Source: Neolewinella antarctica
Lineage (GTDB): Bacteria; Bacteroidota; Bacteroidia; Chitinophagales; Saprospiraceae
Length of the DNA: 64,000 nucleotides
Reading direction: 5' to 3'
NCBI RefSeq assembly: GCF_011927835.1
Contig: NZ_JAATJH010000002.1
Coordinates: forward strand, 575,915 to 639,914
Every line of letters begins with the position of its first letter. Positions within the stretch are counted from its first letter, which is position 1. A program made the translations under genes and the position numbers. Positions 55,126 through 63,529 of this stretch are shown here, piece by piece. The notes under the pieces are model-generated. The model searched no databases. It saw only the letters and a list, made by a program, of their open reading frames with translations, and was not told the DNA's origin.

Positions 55126-55677
55126 ATGGATTACGCCGTAACGCTTCACCAAGACGAGAAACAGTTCGTTGCCGCCCTCGCCCGGGGGGACCGGCAGGCG
55201 CAGCGCGTCCTTTACGAAGAATACTACGGCTCCCTCATGTCGATCTGCCAGCGGTACGCCGGCACGGAAGACGAGGCGATGGACCTGTTGCACGAAAGCT
55301 TCATCAAGATCTTTCAGAAGATCGGTCGCTACGAATCCGGCACTGCACTCCTCGCGTGGATGCGCCGAATCACGGTGAACACCGCCATCGATCAGTACCG
55401 ACGCAACAGCCGGCGACGGACGGAAAACATCGACAACGCCTACGGTATTTCCTCCGACGCACCGGATGTTTTTGCCCAGTTCGGAGCCCGGGAGATCCTG
55501 GCGGCCGTGCAGAAGCTACCGCCGACGTACCGGACTATTTTTAACCTCTACGTGGTGGAGGGATACAGCCACAAAGAAATTGCGGGGCAGCTCGGAATCA
55601 CCGATTCCACGAGCCGCTCTAACCTGGTCAAAGCCCGGGGTAAACTCCAAAAAGTGTTGACCGCCCCCGGCCGCTAG
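55126..55677 (+). CDS. ECF-type RNA polymerase sigma factor
   Basis: A 183-residue sigma factor. Region 2 is visible in RVLYEEYYGSLMSICQRYAGTEDEAMDLLHESFIKIFQKI and WMRRITVNTAIDQYRR (about 25-95), and region 4 in LPPTYRTIFNLYVVEGYSHKEIAGQLGITDSTSRSNLVKARGKLQK (about 132-178). It would direct transcription of a small regulon, probably including the next gene, which begins 5 bases after its stop codon and may encode its controller. Confidence 0.93.
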   Translation: MDYAVTLHQDEKQFVAALARGDRQAQRVLYEEYYGSLMSICQRYAGTEDEAMDLLHESFIKIFQKIGRYESGTALLAWMRRITVNTAIDQYRRNSRRRTENIDNAYGISSDAPDVFAQFGAREILAAVQKLPPTYRTIFNLYVVEGYSHKEIAGQLGITDSTSRSNLVKARGKLQKVLTAPGR

Positions 55678-55682
55678 TTCCT

Positions 55683-57392
55683 ATGAAACCAACGCACGAA
55701 ACACTAGACGATCTCCTCCGCCAGCGACTGGCCGAGTTGCCGCCCGCCGCAGCCCCCGCCGCCGGCTGGGAACGGCTGGCCGACCGCCTGGACCACCCGG
55801 AGGACGATTTCCTGCGCGAAGCCCTCACCGGCATCGCACCCGTGGCGCCCGCCCTCGGTTGGGCGGCGCTGGAAAGTAAACTCGACCCGGGGCTGGCGAC
55901 CGATCAAGCGATCGCGGACAAACTCACGAGCCTCGAGCCCGTCGCCCCCGCCGGTGCCTGGTTAGCTTTCGAACGGACGCTGGATAAAGAAAATGCCGCC
56001 ACGGTGGACGCCATTGTTGGTGACCAACTTCGTAAATCTGACGGAGGACCCGCCACCGGCTGGGCCGCCCTGGCCGCCCGCTTGGAACTAATCAAGGAGC
56101 GGCGCCACCAGATCGTCGCCTGGAAGATCACGGAAGTCGCCTTACTGGCTAGCTTGCTGCTACTGTTCGTGCGCTTCGGTGATGTCGCACCGGCGGCCGC
56201 GCCACTTGCGGCGGACCCGAAAACCGAATTAAACCCGGTGACGGACCCGCTCACGACTGCAGCTGGCACTGATCTACCCACCGACGAAATCAGTAGCTCA
56301 CTCGCCGCGGACAACGGGGGGACTCGGCAGCGCCCGCAAAATTTATTTTTGGGACGGGCGGTTGTGGAACAGTCAGGGCGCGAAGCGCTTGTAACTCCCG
56401 CGGAGACGAGGAAGCAAATAGTTAAGCCCCGTAAGTGGGCATCAGAAATTTTACCCACCAGCGGAATGCTACCGAACGTGGGTAGCAATAAGGTTCCCGC
56501 TGACGATATCCCACCGCCCGCTGCACCGACGATAATCATCGAGCCGCTCATCGCAACTATTCCCATGGTTCGTTTTGACGCGGAACTACCTCACCCAGAC
56601 GTCATCTCGCCGGTGGTGGCCAGGACCGCCGAGCGGACCAAGTTCTACCTGAACGCGTTTATTTCTCCCGTAGATGCTAATCAGGTCATCACTAACGGGC
56701 AGGCGGTTCTTGACGTAGACGTGCTGGCGGATAGTCGATTCACCCAGGGTCGGTCGGGTGGCGCACTACTGGAGATTACGCAGGGAGCGACCGGTATTCA
56801 ATTCGGCGCGGTGTATTCGCGGTTTAATTATACACCGACGGTTCTGAAGTATTATCTAGCGGAAGAGTTTCCCTTCGTCGAACGGGCGAAAGGTTACAGC
56901 AGGTTTAAATACGACTTGGTTGAGTTCCCGTTTAGTATTAACCAACGAATTGCTGAAAACGAGCGGTGGCGGTGGAGCGCGCGCATGACGGCCAGCGTCT
57001 CGGTCATTGCCGCGGGTTCTTTCTCTGTTCTCGAAGATGATGAGGATTTTATCGATGTCGTCAACCGACGGGAAAAACAGCGACAGACGGTGGACCCCGC
57101 TGGTCAGACGAGCGCAGCCCGGTCCAGTAGTCCGCGCGACATCGCACAACTCATCGACCCGCCACCAGGGTGGTTACAGGGGGGCGGCTTTCTTAAAAAC
57201 GCTAACCTCTACCTGGGTGGTGGCTTCATGATCGAGCGATTGCTCGACGAGCGGACGAGCATTTACGTCTCCCCCTCCTTTGGTCGGGCCGTCTACCTAA
57301 ATGACGACGAAAAGGGCGTCGGCCCCTACCGGGATCGGCTGCACACCGGCCAGTTACGCTTCGGGGCGCGGCACCTACTCGGCCGCAAGTAG
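55683..57392 (+). CDS. Repeat/TM/barrel-like protein, candidate regulator of the adjacent sigma factor
   Basis: A 569-residue protein of unusual make-up. Residues 1-140 contain four ~38-residue repeats with the pattern APxxGWxxLxxRL (AAPAAGWERLADRL, APALGWAALESKL, APAGAWLAFERTL, GPATGWAALAARL). One membrane helix follows (about 146-165), then a Pro/Ala/Thr-rich linker and a C-terminal ~240-residue beta-rich domain resembling an outer-membrane barrel (GIQFGAVYSRFNY, LYLGGGFMIERLLDERTSIYVSPSFG). The N-terminal part should be cytosolic, where it could hold the sigma factor encoded just upstream. That role is inferred from position. Confidence 0.7.
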   Translation: MKPTHETLDDLLRQRLAELPPAAAPAAGWERLADRLDHPEDDFLREALTGIAPVAPALGWAALESKLDPGLATDQAIADKLTSLEPVAPAGAWLAFERTLDKENAATVDAIVGDQLRKSDGGPATGWAALAARLELIKERRHQIVAWKITEVALLASLLLLFVRFGDVAPAAAPLAADPKTELNPVTDPLTTAAGTDLPTDEISSSLAADNGGTRQRPQNLFLGRAVVEQSGREALVTPAETRKQIVKPRKWASEILPTSGMLPNVGSNKVPADDIPPPAAPTIIIEPLIATIPMVRFDAELPHPDVISPVVARTAERTKFYLNAFISPVDANQVITNGQAVLDVDVLADSRFTQGRSGGALLEITQGATGIQFGAVYSRFNYTPTVLKYYLAEEFPFVERAKGYSRFKYDLVEFPFSINQRIAENERWRWSARMTASVSVIAAGSFSVLEDDEDFIDVVNRREKQRQTVDPAGQTSAARSSSPRDIAQLIDPPPGWLQGGGFLKNANLYLGGGFMIERLLDERTSIYVSPSFGRAVYLNDDEKGVGPYRDRLHTGQLRFGARHLLGRK

Positions 57393-57396
57393 GGGT

Positions 57397-57404
57397 TACC
57401 TTCG
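57397..57404 (+). promoter_or_regulatory. -7 box for proB, five bases before its ATG
   Basis: TACCTTCG, one base from TAnnTTTG, immediately after the stop codon of the previous gene. It predicts a leaderless proB transcript. Confidence 0.5.
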
Positions 57405-57409
57405 CAGCC

Positions 57410-58171
57410 ATGTACAAGCGCGTAATAATTAAAGTGGGCACCAACGTCCTTACCCGCCCCGATGGCCGGCTGGACGTAACCAATATCAGTCACTTAGTGG
57501 ATCAAATTGCCGGACTGAAGGCCAGGGGTATTTCCTTGGTACTCATCTCTTCCGGCGCGGTTGGCGCGGGCCGGGAGCTGCTCACCGTGGACGATAGCTT
57601 TGGCGACGTGGCCCGGCGGCAGGTGCTGAGTGCGATCGGGCAGGTCAGGTTGATGGAATTGTACCGGCAGCTATTCGCTGGGCACGATTTACTCTGCGCC
57701 CAAGTATTAGCCACTAAGGGAGACTTTCGGGCTGGACTCCACTACGATAACCTACACAACTGCTTTCGTGCGCTCCTCCAGGATCAGATCGTCCCGGTCG
57801 TGAACGAGAACGACGTGATTGCCGTCACGGAACTGATGTTCACGGACAATGACGAGCTGGCCGGTCAGGTCGCGAAGATGCTCGCGGTTGATGCATTGGT
57901 AATCCTGAGTAGTGTCGACGGGCTTTACGATGGCCCGCCCGGGGAATCCGGTAGCCACTTAATTCGGGAGGTTGCGGCGGGCGATCAGTCGGTGCTGGGT
58001 TTCGTTCAGGAGAAAAAAACTAGTTTCGGTCGTGGGGGCATGGCCACCAAGCTCCGTATCGCGGCGCAGACGGCAAAGGCGGGTATTCCCGTACTGCTCG
58101 GCAACGGTCGCCGACGCAATATTCTGACGGGCCTTGGTCGGGACCAGTGGCCGGGAACGATCGTGAAGTAA
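57410..58171 (+). CDS. proB: Glutamate 5-kinase (without PUA domain)
   Basis: A 253-residue amino-acid kinase for the first step of proline synthesis. Motifs: VIIKVGTNVLT (about 4-14), LVLISSGAVGAGRELL (about 44-59), VVNENDVIAVTELMFTDNDELAGQVAKML (about 128-156) and TSFGRGGMATKLRIAAQTAKAGIPVLLGNG. It is shorter than E. coli ProB (367) because the C-terminal PUA domain is absent, as in many Bacteroidota. proA is not adjacent. Confidence 0.92.
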   Translation: MYKRVIIKVGTNVLTRPDGRLDVTNISHLVDQIAGLKARGISLVLISSGAVGAGRELLTVDDSFGDVARRQVLSAIGQVRLMELYRQLFAGHDLLCAQVLATKGDFRAGLHYDNLHNCFRALLQDQIVPVVNENDVIAVTELMFTDNDELAGQVAKMLAVDALVILSSVDGLYDGPPGESGSHLIREVAAGDQSVLGFVQEKKTSFGRGGMATKLRIAAQTAKAGIPVLLGNGRRRNILTGLGRDQWPGTIVK

Positions 58172-58277
58172 AGTATTGTTGCCGCGACTTGAAACTAGCA
58201 TTTATGCCCATTGTAGGCGTAGAAAACGCCGTAAGCAGCCGGAGCTAATTCACTAATTCTACTCCTGACCACCAGCA

Positions 58278-58604
58278 TCAGTTATCGATCTGCCGAATGA
58301 AAGCTTCCAACTCGGTTAAATGTGCCTCAAAAGCCTTCCGCCCGGCGGCGGTGGCGCGGTAGCTGGTGCGGGGCTTGTCGTTGATGAACTTCTTTTCCAC
58401 CGCAATTTGGTCTTCTTTTACCAATGCTTTTAAGTGGGAGGCGAGGCTGCCGTCCGTCAGCTTGAGTGTCTTGCGTAGGGATACGAATTCTACCCACTCA
58501 CTGACCATGAGCAGGGCCATGATGCCCATCCGCGTCCGGTGGTTGAAAAGCTTATTGAGCCCACTGATGTTAATGGTGCTTTCGCTCGTCGTGACGTTTT
58601 TCAT
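58278..58604 (-). CDS. Winged-helix transcriptional regulator
   Basis: A 108-residue DNA-binding protein of the ArsR/MarR-like winged-helix type (HTH_27-like): NISGLNKLFNHRTRMGIMALLMVSE, then the recognition region LKLTDGSLASHLKALVKEDQIAVEKKF and a C-terminal helix. I start at the ATG at 58604, which overlaps the TGA of the membrane protein gene upstream (ATGA), so the two are coupled. It probably represses its own operon via the dyad at 59256-59274. Confidence 0.85.
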   Translation of the reverse strand: MKNVTTSESTINISGLNKLFNHRTRMGIMALLMVSEWVEFVSLRKTLKLTDGSLASHLKALVKEDQIAVEKKFINDKPRTSYRATAAGRKAFEAHLTELEAFIRQIDN

Positions 58605-59251
58605 GCTCGGTCGTATTTGTGGTACATCCAGGCACCGTAGATGATGTGGCACACGCCGAAGCCGAGCGCCCAAAAAAGTAGGCCGTAACCCACGAAGAAA
58701 CAGGCGATGAGGCCCAGCGTGATCATTACGTAACCCAGGAAGCTAAGTTCCTCCCGTGCGTAGTCGCTGCCGTTAAGTAAGGCCAACCCGTAAAAGATTA
58801 GGGTGGCCGCACCGATGAGCCCACCGTGCGCGTGATAAATCAGGGCGAGACAAAAAACGCCCCCAACGACGAGCGGAACCGCTAAGTGAAAAAAGAGTTT
58901 ATAGGTCCTGTCGTCAAGAATGCGTTGGCCCATCCGCTTAGCCCGCCGGGCGGTAAAATAGTAGCCACCGGCGAACGAGCCGACCATGACGACACCGGCC
59001 ACGAGCACCAGGAAGGGTAGGGGCGCGATGCCCCAGGGGTGGTTGGATACGAGCCGGAATGATCGCTGGATCAGGACTAGCCCTTGTTCGCCCGCGTATT
59101 GGTAAGCTACGATTACGCCCGCGCCAATCAGCGAAAGGCAGCCGGCAAATATCCCGGAAAGGCCACTGAGCCCAATGAAGTAGCGTGACCGCTCCATTAG
59201 GGAACGGATTTCCCGCAGGTCACTGATGGGATTGTCTATTTTCTTCGTCAT
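58601..59251 (-). CDS. Six-helix membrane protein partner of the winged-helix regulator
   Basis: A 216-residue integral membrane protein with about six helices after a cytosolic N-terminus (ISDLREIRSLMERSRYFIGLSGLSGIFAGCLSLIGAG). The pairing of such a protein with a winged-helix regulator is, as I recall, recurrent in Bacteroidota. Function unknown; it might sense or modulate membrane state. It is the first gene of the two-gene operon. Confidence 0.7.
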   Translation of the reverse strand: MTKKIDNPISDLREIRSLMERSRYFIGLSGLSGIFAGCLSLIGAGVIVAYQYAGEQGLVLIQRSFRLVSNHPWGIAPLPFLVLVAGVVMVGSFAGGYYFTARRAKRMGQRILDDRTYKLFFHLAVPLVVGGVFCLALIYHAHGGLIGAATLIFYGLALLNGSDYAREELSFLGYVMITLGLIACFFVGYGLLFWALGFGVCHIIYGAWMYHKYDRA

Positions 59252-59255
59252 AAAG

Positions 59256-59275
59256 AACTTTGTACCGCAAAGTTA
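59256..59275 (-). promoter_or_regulatory. Promoter box overlapped by a dyad operator
   Basis: On the minus strand TAACTTTG (59275-59268) is a full -7 match. The surrounding AACTTTG-TACCG-CAAAGTT (59256-59274) is a perfect 7-bp dyad with a 5-bp spacer. A repressor bound there would block the promoter of the membrane-protein/regulator operon. Confidence 0.6.
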
Positions 59276-59638
59276 AGTAAAGTCTTATTACTTTTGTAAA
59301 GTTTTTACCCGGAAATCCGGTGCTGTACTGTGGTGGAATACACGTCCGGCCACTCGAGTACCTACTCATCACTTTACTGATATTAATAAATTATCCGCTT
59401 CATAAGGTGTTCTGTACGCAATCGTTAGCTCACGGTAACGTACTGAACACATCAAATAAATATTTCATGATGACTACGAATTTAAACTATGGGGGAGCTA
59501 GAGCAGCGTCCCACTAACAACTTTCCGACCCACCATTTTGCTATCGAAAGCTAAATTTCGACCACTAGCCACAGAATCAACGCCTCTCCATTAAACACAA
59601 TCTTGCTACCTTTGCGCCTCTCTAATGACACCAGCGAA
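59276..59638. other. AT-richer spacer in front of the polysaccharide locus
   Basis: About 360 bases separate the winged-helix operon from the UpxY-like gene. It is noticeably AT-rich in the middle. A TACCTTTG box at 59607-59614 gives a 20-25 base leader. I see no gene and no clear ops or JUMPstart element. Confidence 0.5.
59607..59614 (+). promoter_or_regulatory. -7 box for the polysaccharide locus
   Basis: TACCTTTG, full match, 24 bases before the ATG at 59639. Confidence 0.6.
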
Positions 59639-60286
59639 ATGTCTCTTAGCATTACATCTCCACAACACCGGCTGCGCGGTCAGCAAAGTTCCCGAACGGA
59701 TCACTTGCACGTGACTGAAAAACGGTGGTTTGCGGTTCGGACTTCCAGCCGCCACGAGAAACAGGCGGCGCGGGAATTACGGCGCGCGGGAATCGAGGCT
59801 TACGTCCCCCTCCGCGAAAAGGTGTGTCACTACGTCAGTAAAACCGTCGTGCGGGAGTTACCGCTCCTGACGGGCTACGTCTTTGTGAGAATCTGCCGCG
59901 CCGAGGAGATGATCGTCATCAGGGCACACTACACCGCCGGCTTCGTCCGCCTGGGCCCCGACCGCCGGTGCGTCACCGACGCCGAGATTGAAACGCTCAA
60001 AATTTTGAGCACGGATCGTAACCTGACCTGGGAGACCATTGAAGATGCTTTCGACTTCGCGGAAGGCATGCCGGTCGAGATCGTCAAGGGCCCCATGGCC
60101 GGTATCCGGGGTCACTATTTATACAAAAAAACGAAAAAGGCATTCGTCATCTCCCTCGGGGGTGGCGGTACTTGCTTGGCTACCCTCGAGGTGGACCCCA
60201 CCATTCTCTCCGCCATTGACGGCGGAACAATCCCTGAAGGCACCTCCCAGCAAGAGGACAGCCGTAAAACTCTCTGGCAGCATTAA
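59639..60286 (+). CDS. NusG/UpxY-like transcription antitermination factor
   Basis: A 215-residue NusG paralogue: an NGN domain (about 28-130, KRWFAVRTSSRHEKQAARELRRAGIEAYVPLREK...LPLLTGYVFVRI) and a C-terminal KOW-like region (EGMPVEIVKGPMAGIRGHYLYKKTKKAFVISL). As first gene of a sugar-nucleotide gene set it matches the UpxY-type factors that let RNA polymerase read through long capsule operons in Bacteroidota. I start at the ATG at 59639 because the promoter box lies upstream of it. Confidence 0.9.
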   Translation: MSLSITSPQHRLRGQQSSRTDHLHVTEKRWFAVRTSSRHEKQAARELRRAGIEAYVPLREKVCHYVSKTVVRELPLLTGYVFVRICRAEEMIVIRAHYTAGFVRLGPDRRCVTDAEIETLKILSTDRNLTWETIEDAFDFAEGMPVEIVKGPMAGIRGHYLYKKTKKAFVISLGGGGTCLATLEVDPTILSAIDGGTIPEGTSQQEDSRKTLWQH

Positions 60287-60394
60287 TGAAGGGTTGAACA
60301 AGTGGGCAAATTCTACCGCCGCCGCGGTTGGGGGCAAGTTGTTTCGACACTTGGACACCGAAGGTCTGTCCCCGCGGCAACAATCCGGCAGACG

Positions 60395-61468
60395 ATGACC
60401 CTAGTCACGGGCGCGGCGGGCTTCATCGGTCACCACCTCATCAACAAATTAGCTGGCGAGGGGCACGAAGTTATTGGTATCGACAACCTTAATAACTACT
60501 ACGACCCGCAACTGAAACGAGACCGCCTCTTCGAAGCGGGCATCGATCGCCGTAGTGCCGAAGCCGGGTCGGAAGTCGTAAGTACTCGGTTTCCAAACTA
60601 TCGGTTCCGCAAACTCGATCTGACCGACGGAGAAGCGATGCGGGGTCTCTTTGCCGAACACCCCATCAGAAAGGTGTGTAACCTGGCCGCACAGGCCGGC
60701 GTCAGGTACAGCATTACGAACCCCCAAGCCTACGTAGCGGCTAACGTTACCGGGTTCGTCAACGTGTTGGAAAACTGCCGGGCGCACAACGTCGAACACT
60801 TAGTTTACGCTAGTTCCAGCAGCGTTTACGGGTTAAACGAAAAAATACCGTTCAGCGAAAACGACCCCGTGGCTCGCCCCGTGAGCTTGTACGCGGCGAC
60901 CAAGATTAGCAACGAATTGATGGCGCACACGTACAGTCACCTGTATAATTTGCCAACGACCGGGTTGCGTTTCTTTACGGTCTACGGGCCCTGGGGCCGA
61001 CCGGATATGGCCTACAGCCTCTTTAGCGATGCCATTCTGAATGACCGGCCGATCAACGTATTTAATCAGGGCAAAATGTCCCGTGACTTTACTTACGTAG
61101 GCGACATAGTCGACGGCGTGGAACGGGTACTGACGCAGCCCCGCCCCGTCCACGACGATGCCCGCCACCGCATCTACAACATTGGCAACGGCCAGCCGGT
61201 CAGCCTACTTAACTTCATCGAGCTGCTGGAAAATCAGTTGGGTTGTAAGGCGAAAAAGAATTACGTAGGGATGCAGCGGGGGGACGTCGAAAAGACGTTC
61301 GCCGATACGAGCGCGCTGCAGCGAGATTACGATTACCGGGCCAACACAAATTTGGAAGAAGGCATTAGCAGTTTTGTCAATTGGTACCTTGAATATTATC
61401 AGCTAGGGGGCGTGGACGCGGGTGCGGAGGTATCCGAAAGGAGCAAGCAAATTACGTCCGCCGACTAG
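60395..61468 (+). CDS. NAD-dependent epimerase, UDP-glucuronate 4-epimerase type
   Basis: A 357-residue short-chain dehydrogenase/reductase-fold enzyme: NAD site TGAAGFIGHH (about 4-13), IDNLNNYYDPQLK typical of the GAE/uronate epimerase group, catalytic SSSVYG and YAATK (YxxxK), and RFFTVYGPWGRPDMA. It probably interconverts UDP-glucuronate and UDP-galacturonate for the surface polysaccharide, but other UDP-hexose epimerases are possible. I start at the ATG at 60395, where the NAD motif begins. Residues near the end are encoded by a diverged GC-rich repeat copy (around 61410-61426). Confidence 0.88.
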   Translation: MTLVTGAAGFIGHHLINKLAGEGHEVIGIDNLNNYYDPQLKRDRLFEAGIDRRSAEAGSEVVSTRFPNYRFRKLDLTDGEAMRGLFAEHPIRKVCNLAAQAGVRYSITNPQAYVAANVTGFVNVLENCRAHNVEHLVYASSSSVYGLNEKIPFSENDPVARPVSLYAATKISNELMAHTYSHLYNLPTTGLRFFTVYGPWGRPDMAYSLFSDAILNDRPINVFNQGKMSRDFTYVGDIVDGVERVLTQPRPVHDDARHRIYNIGNGQPVSLLNFIELLENQLGCKAKKNYVGMQRGDVEKTFADTSALQRDYDYRANTNLEEGISSFVNWYLEYYQLGGVDAGAEVSERSKQITSAD

Positions 61469-61480
61469 CGAACCTTCCTG

Positions 61481-61498
61481 GCACCCGCGACCGCGCCC
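61481..61498. repeat. Copy of the dispersed GCACCCGCGACCGCGCCC sequence
   Basis: Intergenic copy between the epimerase gene and rfbB. Related copies are at 491, 19084, 28902, 38963, 46937 and 54986. Confidence 0.6.
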
Positions 61499-61558
61499 GC
61501 TCTTTCTGCTCAGTACACGTTATAAAACCGATCTTCTCTTTAATTTCTACCACCACTT

Positions 61559-62623
61559 ATGAGTAAGCTAGAAAAAACTATTCTCGTGACCGGCGGCGCT
61601 GGCTTTATCGGTAACCACGTGGTGCGTAGGCTGGTGCGGAATTATCCACACTACAAGGTCGTCAACTTGGATGCCCTGACTTATGCGGGGAATTTGGAGA
61701 ACGTTGCGGACGTCGCGGACGCACCTAACTACAGCTTCGTCAAGGCGGACATTACCGAACTGGAGGAAATCCGCAGCGTATTTACCGTTTACAATCCGGA
61801 CGTAATCGTTCACCTGGCCGCGGAAAGTCACGTGGACCGGAGCATTGAAAATCCGCTCGTTTTTGTCAAGACTAACCTTGTCGGGACGGCCACGCTACTA
61901 CAAGTTGCCAAAGAAACCTGGAAGGGTGATCACGCCGGTAAGCTCTTTTACCACGTAAGCACCGATGAAGTTTATGGCTCGCTGGGTGAGACCGGCTTCT
62001 TTGTGGAGACCACGCCCTACGATCCCCGCAGTCCTTATTCCGCATCGAAGGCGGGCAGCGACCACCTCGTCCGCGCCTGGGGCCATACGTTTGACCTGCC
62101 GATTATTCTGAGTAATTGCTCGAATAACTACGGACCTTACCAGTTTCCGGAGAAGTTGCTACCGCTATTTATCAATAACATTAAGCAACTCAAACCCCTT
62201 CCCGTCTATGGTAAGGGCGTCAACGTCCGCGACTGGCTTTACGTTGAGGACCACGCCCGCGCGATCGACGTGATCATGCACGACGGCAAGCAGGGTGAGA
62301 CCTATAATATTGGCGGCCACAACGAGTACCGGAATATCGACCTCATCAAACTGCTCTGCGAACTGATGGACAAAAAGCTCGACCGCGCGCCGGGTACGAG
62401 CGAAGGGTTGATCACCTACGTGACGGACCGCGCCGGCCACGACATGCGTTACGCCATCGACGCCACCAAGCTGCAAAACGATCTTGGCTGGACGCCGAGT
62501 TTACAGTTTCGCGAAGGTTTGGAAAAGACGATCGACTGGTACCTTTCGAATGAGGAATGGATGGCCCACGTTACCTCGGGTGCTTACCAGGACTACTACG
62601 CGGAAATGTACGTTAACCGCTAA
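61559..62623 (+). CDS. rfbB: dTDP-glucose 4,6-dehydratase
   Basis: A 354-residue enzyme that converts dTDP-glucose to dTDP-4-keto-6-deoxyglucose. Motifs: VTGGAGFIGNHVVRRL (about 9-24), HLAAESHVDRSIENP (about 82-96), the catalytic STDEVYG and YSASKAGSDHLV (YxxxK), and NNYGPYQFPEKLLPLFI. All active-site residues are in place. It lies 15 bases upstream of rfbA, the preceding step of the same pathway. Confidence 0.95.
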   Translation: MSKLEKTILVTGGAGFIGNHVVRRLVRNYPHYKVVNLDALTYAGNLENVADVADAPNYSFVKADITELEEIRSVFTVYNPDVIVHLAAESHVDRSIENPLVFVKTNLVGTATLLQVAKETWKGDHAGKLFYHVSTDEVYGSLGETGFFVETTPYDPRSPYSASKAGSDHLVRAWGHTFDLPIILSNCSNNYGPYQFPEKLLPLFINNIKQLKPLPVYGKGVNVRDWLYVEDHARAIDVIMHDGKQGETYNIGGHNEYRNIDLIKLLCELMDKKLDRAPGTSEGLITYVTDRAGHDMRYAIDATKLQNDLGWTPSLQFREGLEKTIDWYLSNEEWMAHVTSGAYQDYYAEMYVNR

Positions 62624-62638
62624 GTACCACAAATAATT

Positions 62639-63499
62639 ATGAAAGGAATTATACTAGCCGGTGGCTCGGGCACGCGTCTCTACCCGATTACGAAGGGGGT
62701 CTGTAAACAATTGATGCCCGTCTACGACAAGCCGATGATCTACTACCCGCTCAGTATTCTGATGTTGGCGGGCATTCGGGAGGTTTTAATCATCACTACA
62801 CCGGAAGATAATTCTTCCTTCAAAAACTTGCTGGGTGATGGTTCGGAGCTGGGTTGTCGGTTCGAATACGCCGTTCAGGAAGTACCCAATGGCCTGGCGC
62901 AAGCTTTCGTGATCGGTGCGGAATTTCTCGCCGGCGGACCGGCGGCGCTCGTGCTGGGGGATAATATCTTCCACGGGTCCGGCCTGAGCACTTTGCTGCG
63001 GGAAAGCGCCCAACTGACCAAAGGAGCCAGGATATTTGCTTACCCGGTGCACGACCCGGAACGCTACGGCGTGGTGGAGTTCGACGATGATAAGCGTGCC
63101 GTATCCATTGAAGAGAAGCCCACTAAGCCGAAGAGCAAGTACGCCGTCCCCGGGCTATACTTTTACGACGAGCGGGTGACCGAAATCGCCAGTAACATCC
63201 AACCTAGCCCCCGCGGGGAGTACGAAATTACCGACGTGAACCGCCATTACCTAGAATTAGGAGAATTAGAAGTGGGCGTTATGACCCGCGGTACGGCCTG
63301 GCTGGATACAGGCACTTTTGAGAGCCTACACGACGCTGCTGAATTCGTGCGGGTGATTGAAAAGCGACAAGACTTTAAGATCGGGTGCATTGAAGAAATC
63401 GCCTGGCGAATGGGCTGGATCAATGATGAGGATTTACGGAGTATTGCCGAGCCTCTGGTAAAAAGTGGCTACGGTCAGTACTTGCTGGGCTTACTATAA
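62639..63499 (+). CDS. rfbA: Glucose-1-phosphate thymidylyltransferase
   Basis: A 286-residue nucleotidyltransferase making dTDP-glucose. Motifs: [38 protein letters not shown] (about 2-39), [32 protein letters not shown] and [20 protein letters not shown]. Full length. With rfbB it supplies deoxysugar precursors; rfbC and rfbD are not in the visible part and may lie further right or be absent. Confidence 0.95.
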   Translation: MKGIILAGGSGTRLYPITKGVCKQLMPVYDKPMIYYPLSILMLAGIREVLIITTPEDNSSFKNLLGDGSELGCRFEYAVQEVPNGLAQAFVIGAEFLAGGPAALVLGDNIFHGSGLSTLLRESAQLTKGARIFAYPVHDPERYGVVEFDDDKRAVSIEEKPTKPKSKYAVPGLYFYDERVTEIASNIQPSPRGEYEITDVNRHYLELGELEVGVMTRGTAWLDTGTFESLHDAAEFVRVIEKRQDFKIGCIEEIAWRMGWINDEDLRSIAEPLVKSGYGQYLLGLL

Positions 63500-63529
63500 A
63501 CATACCTTTCAAATGCGCCTCCGACGGAA

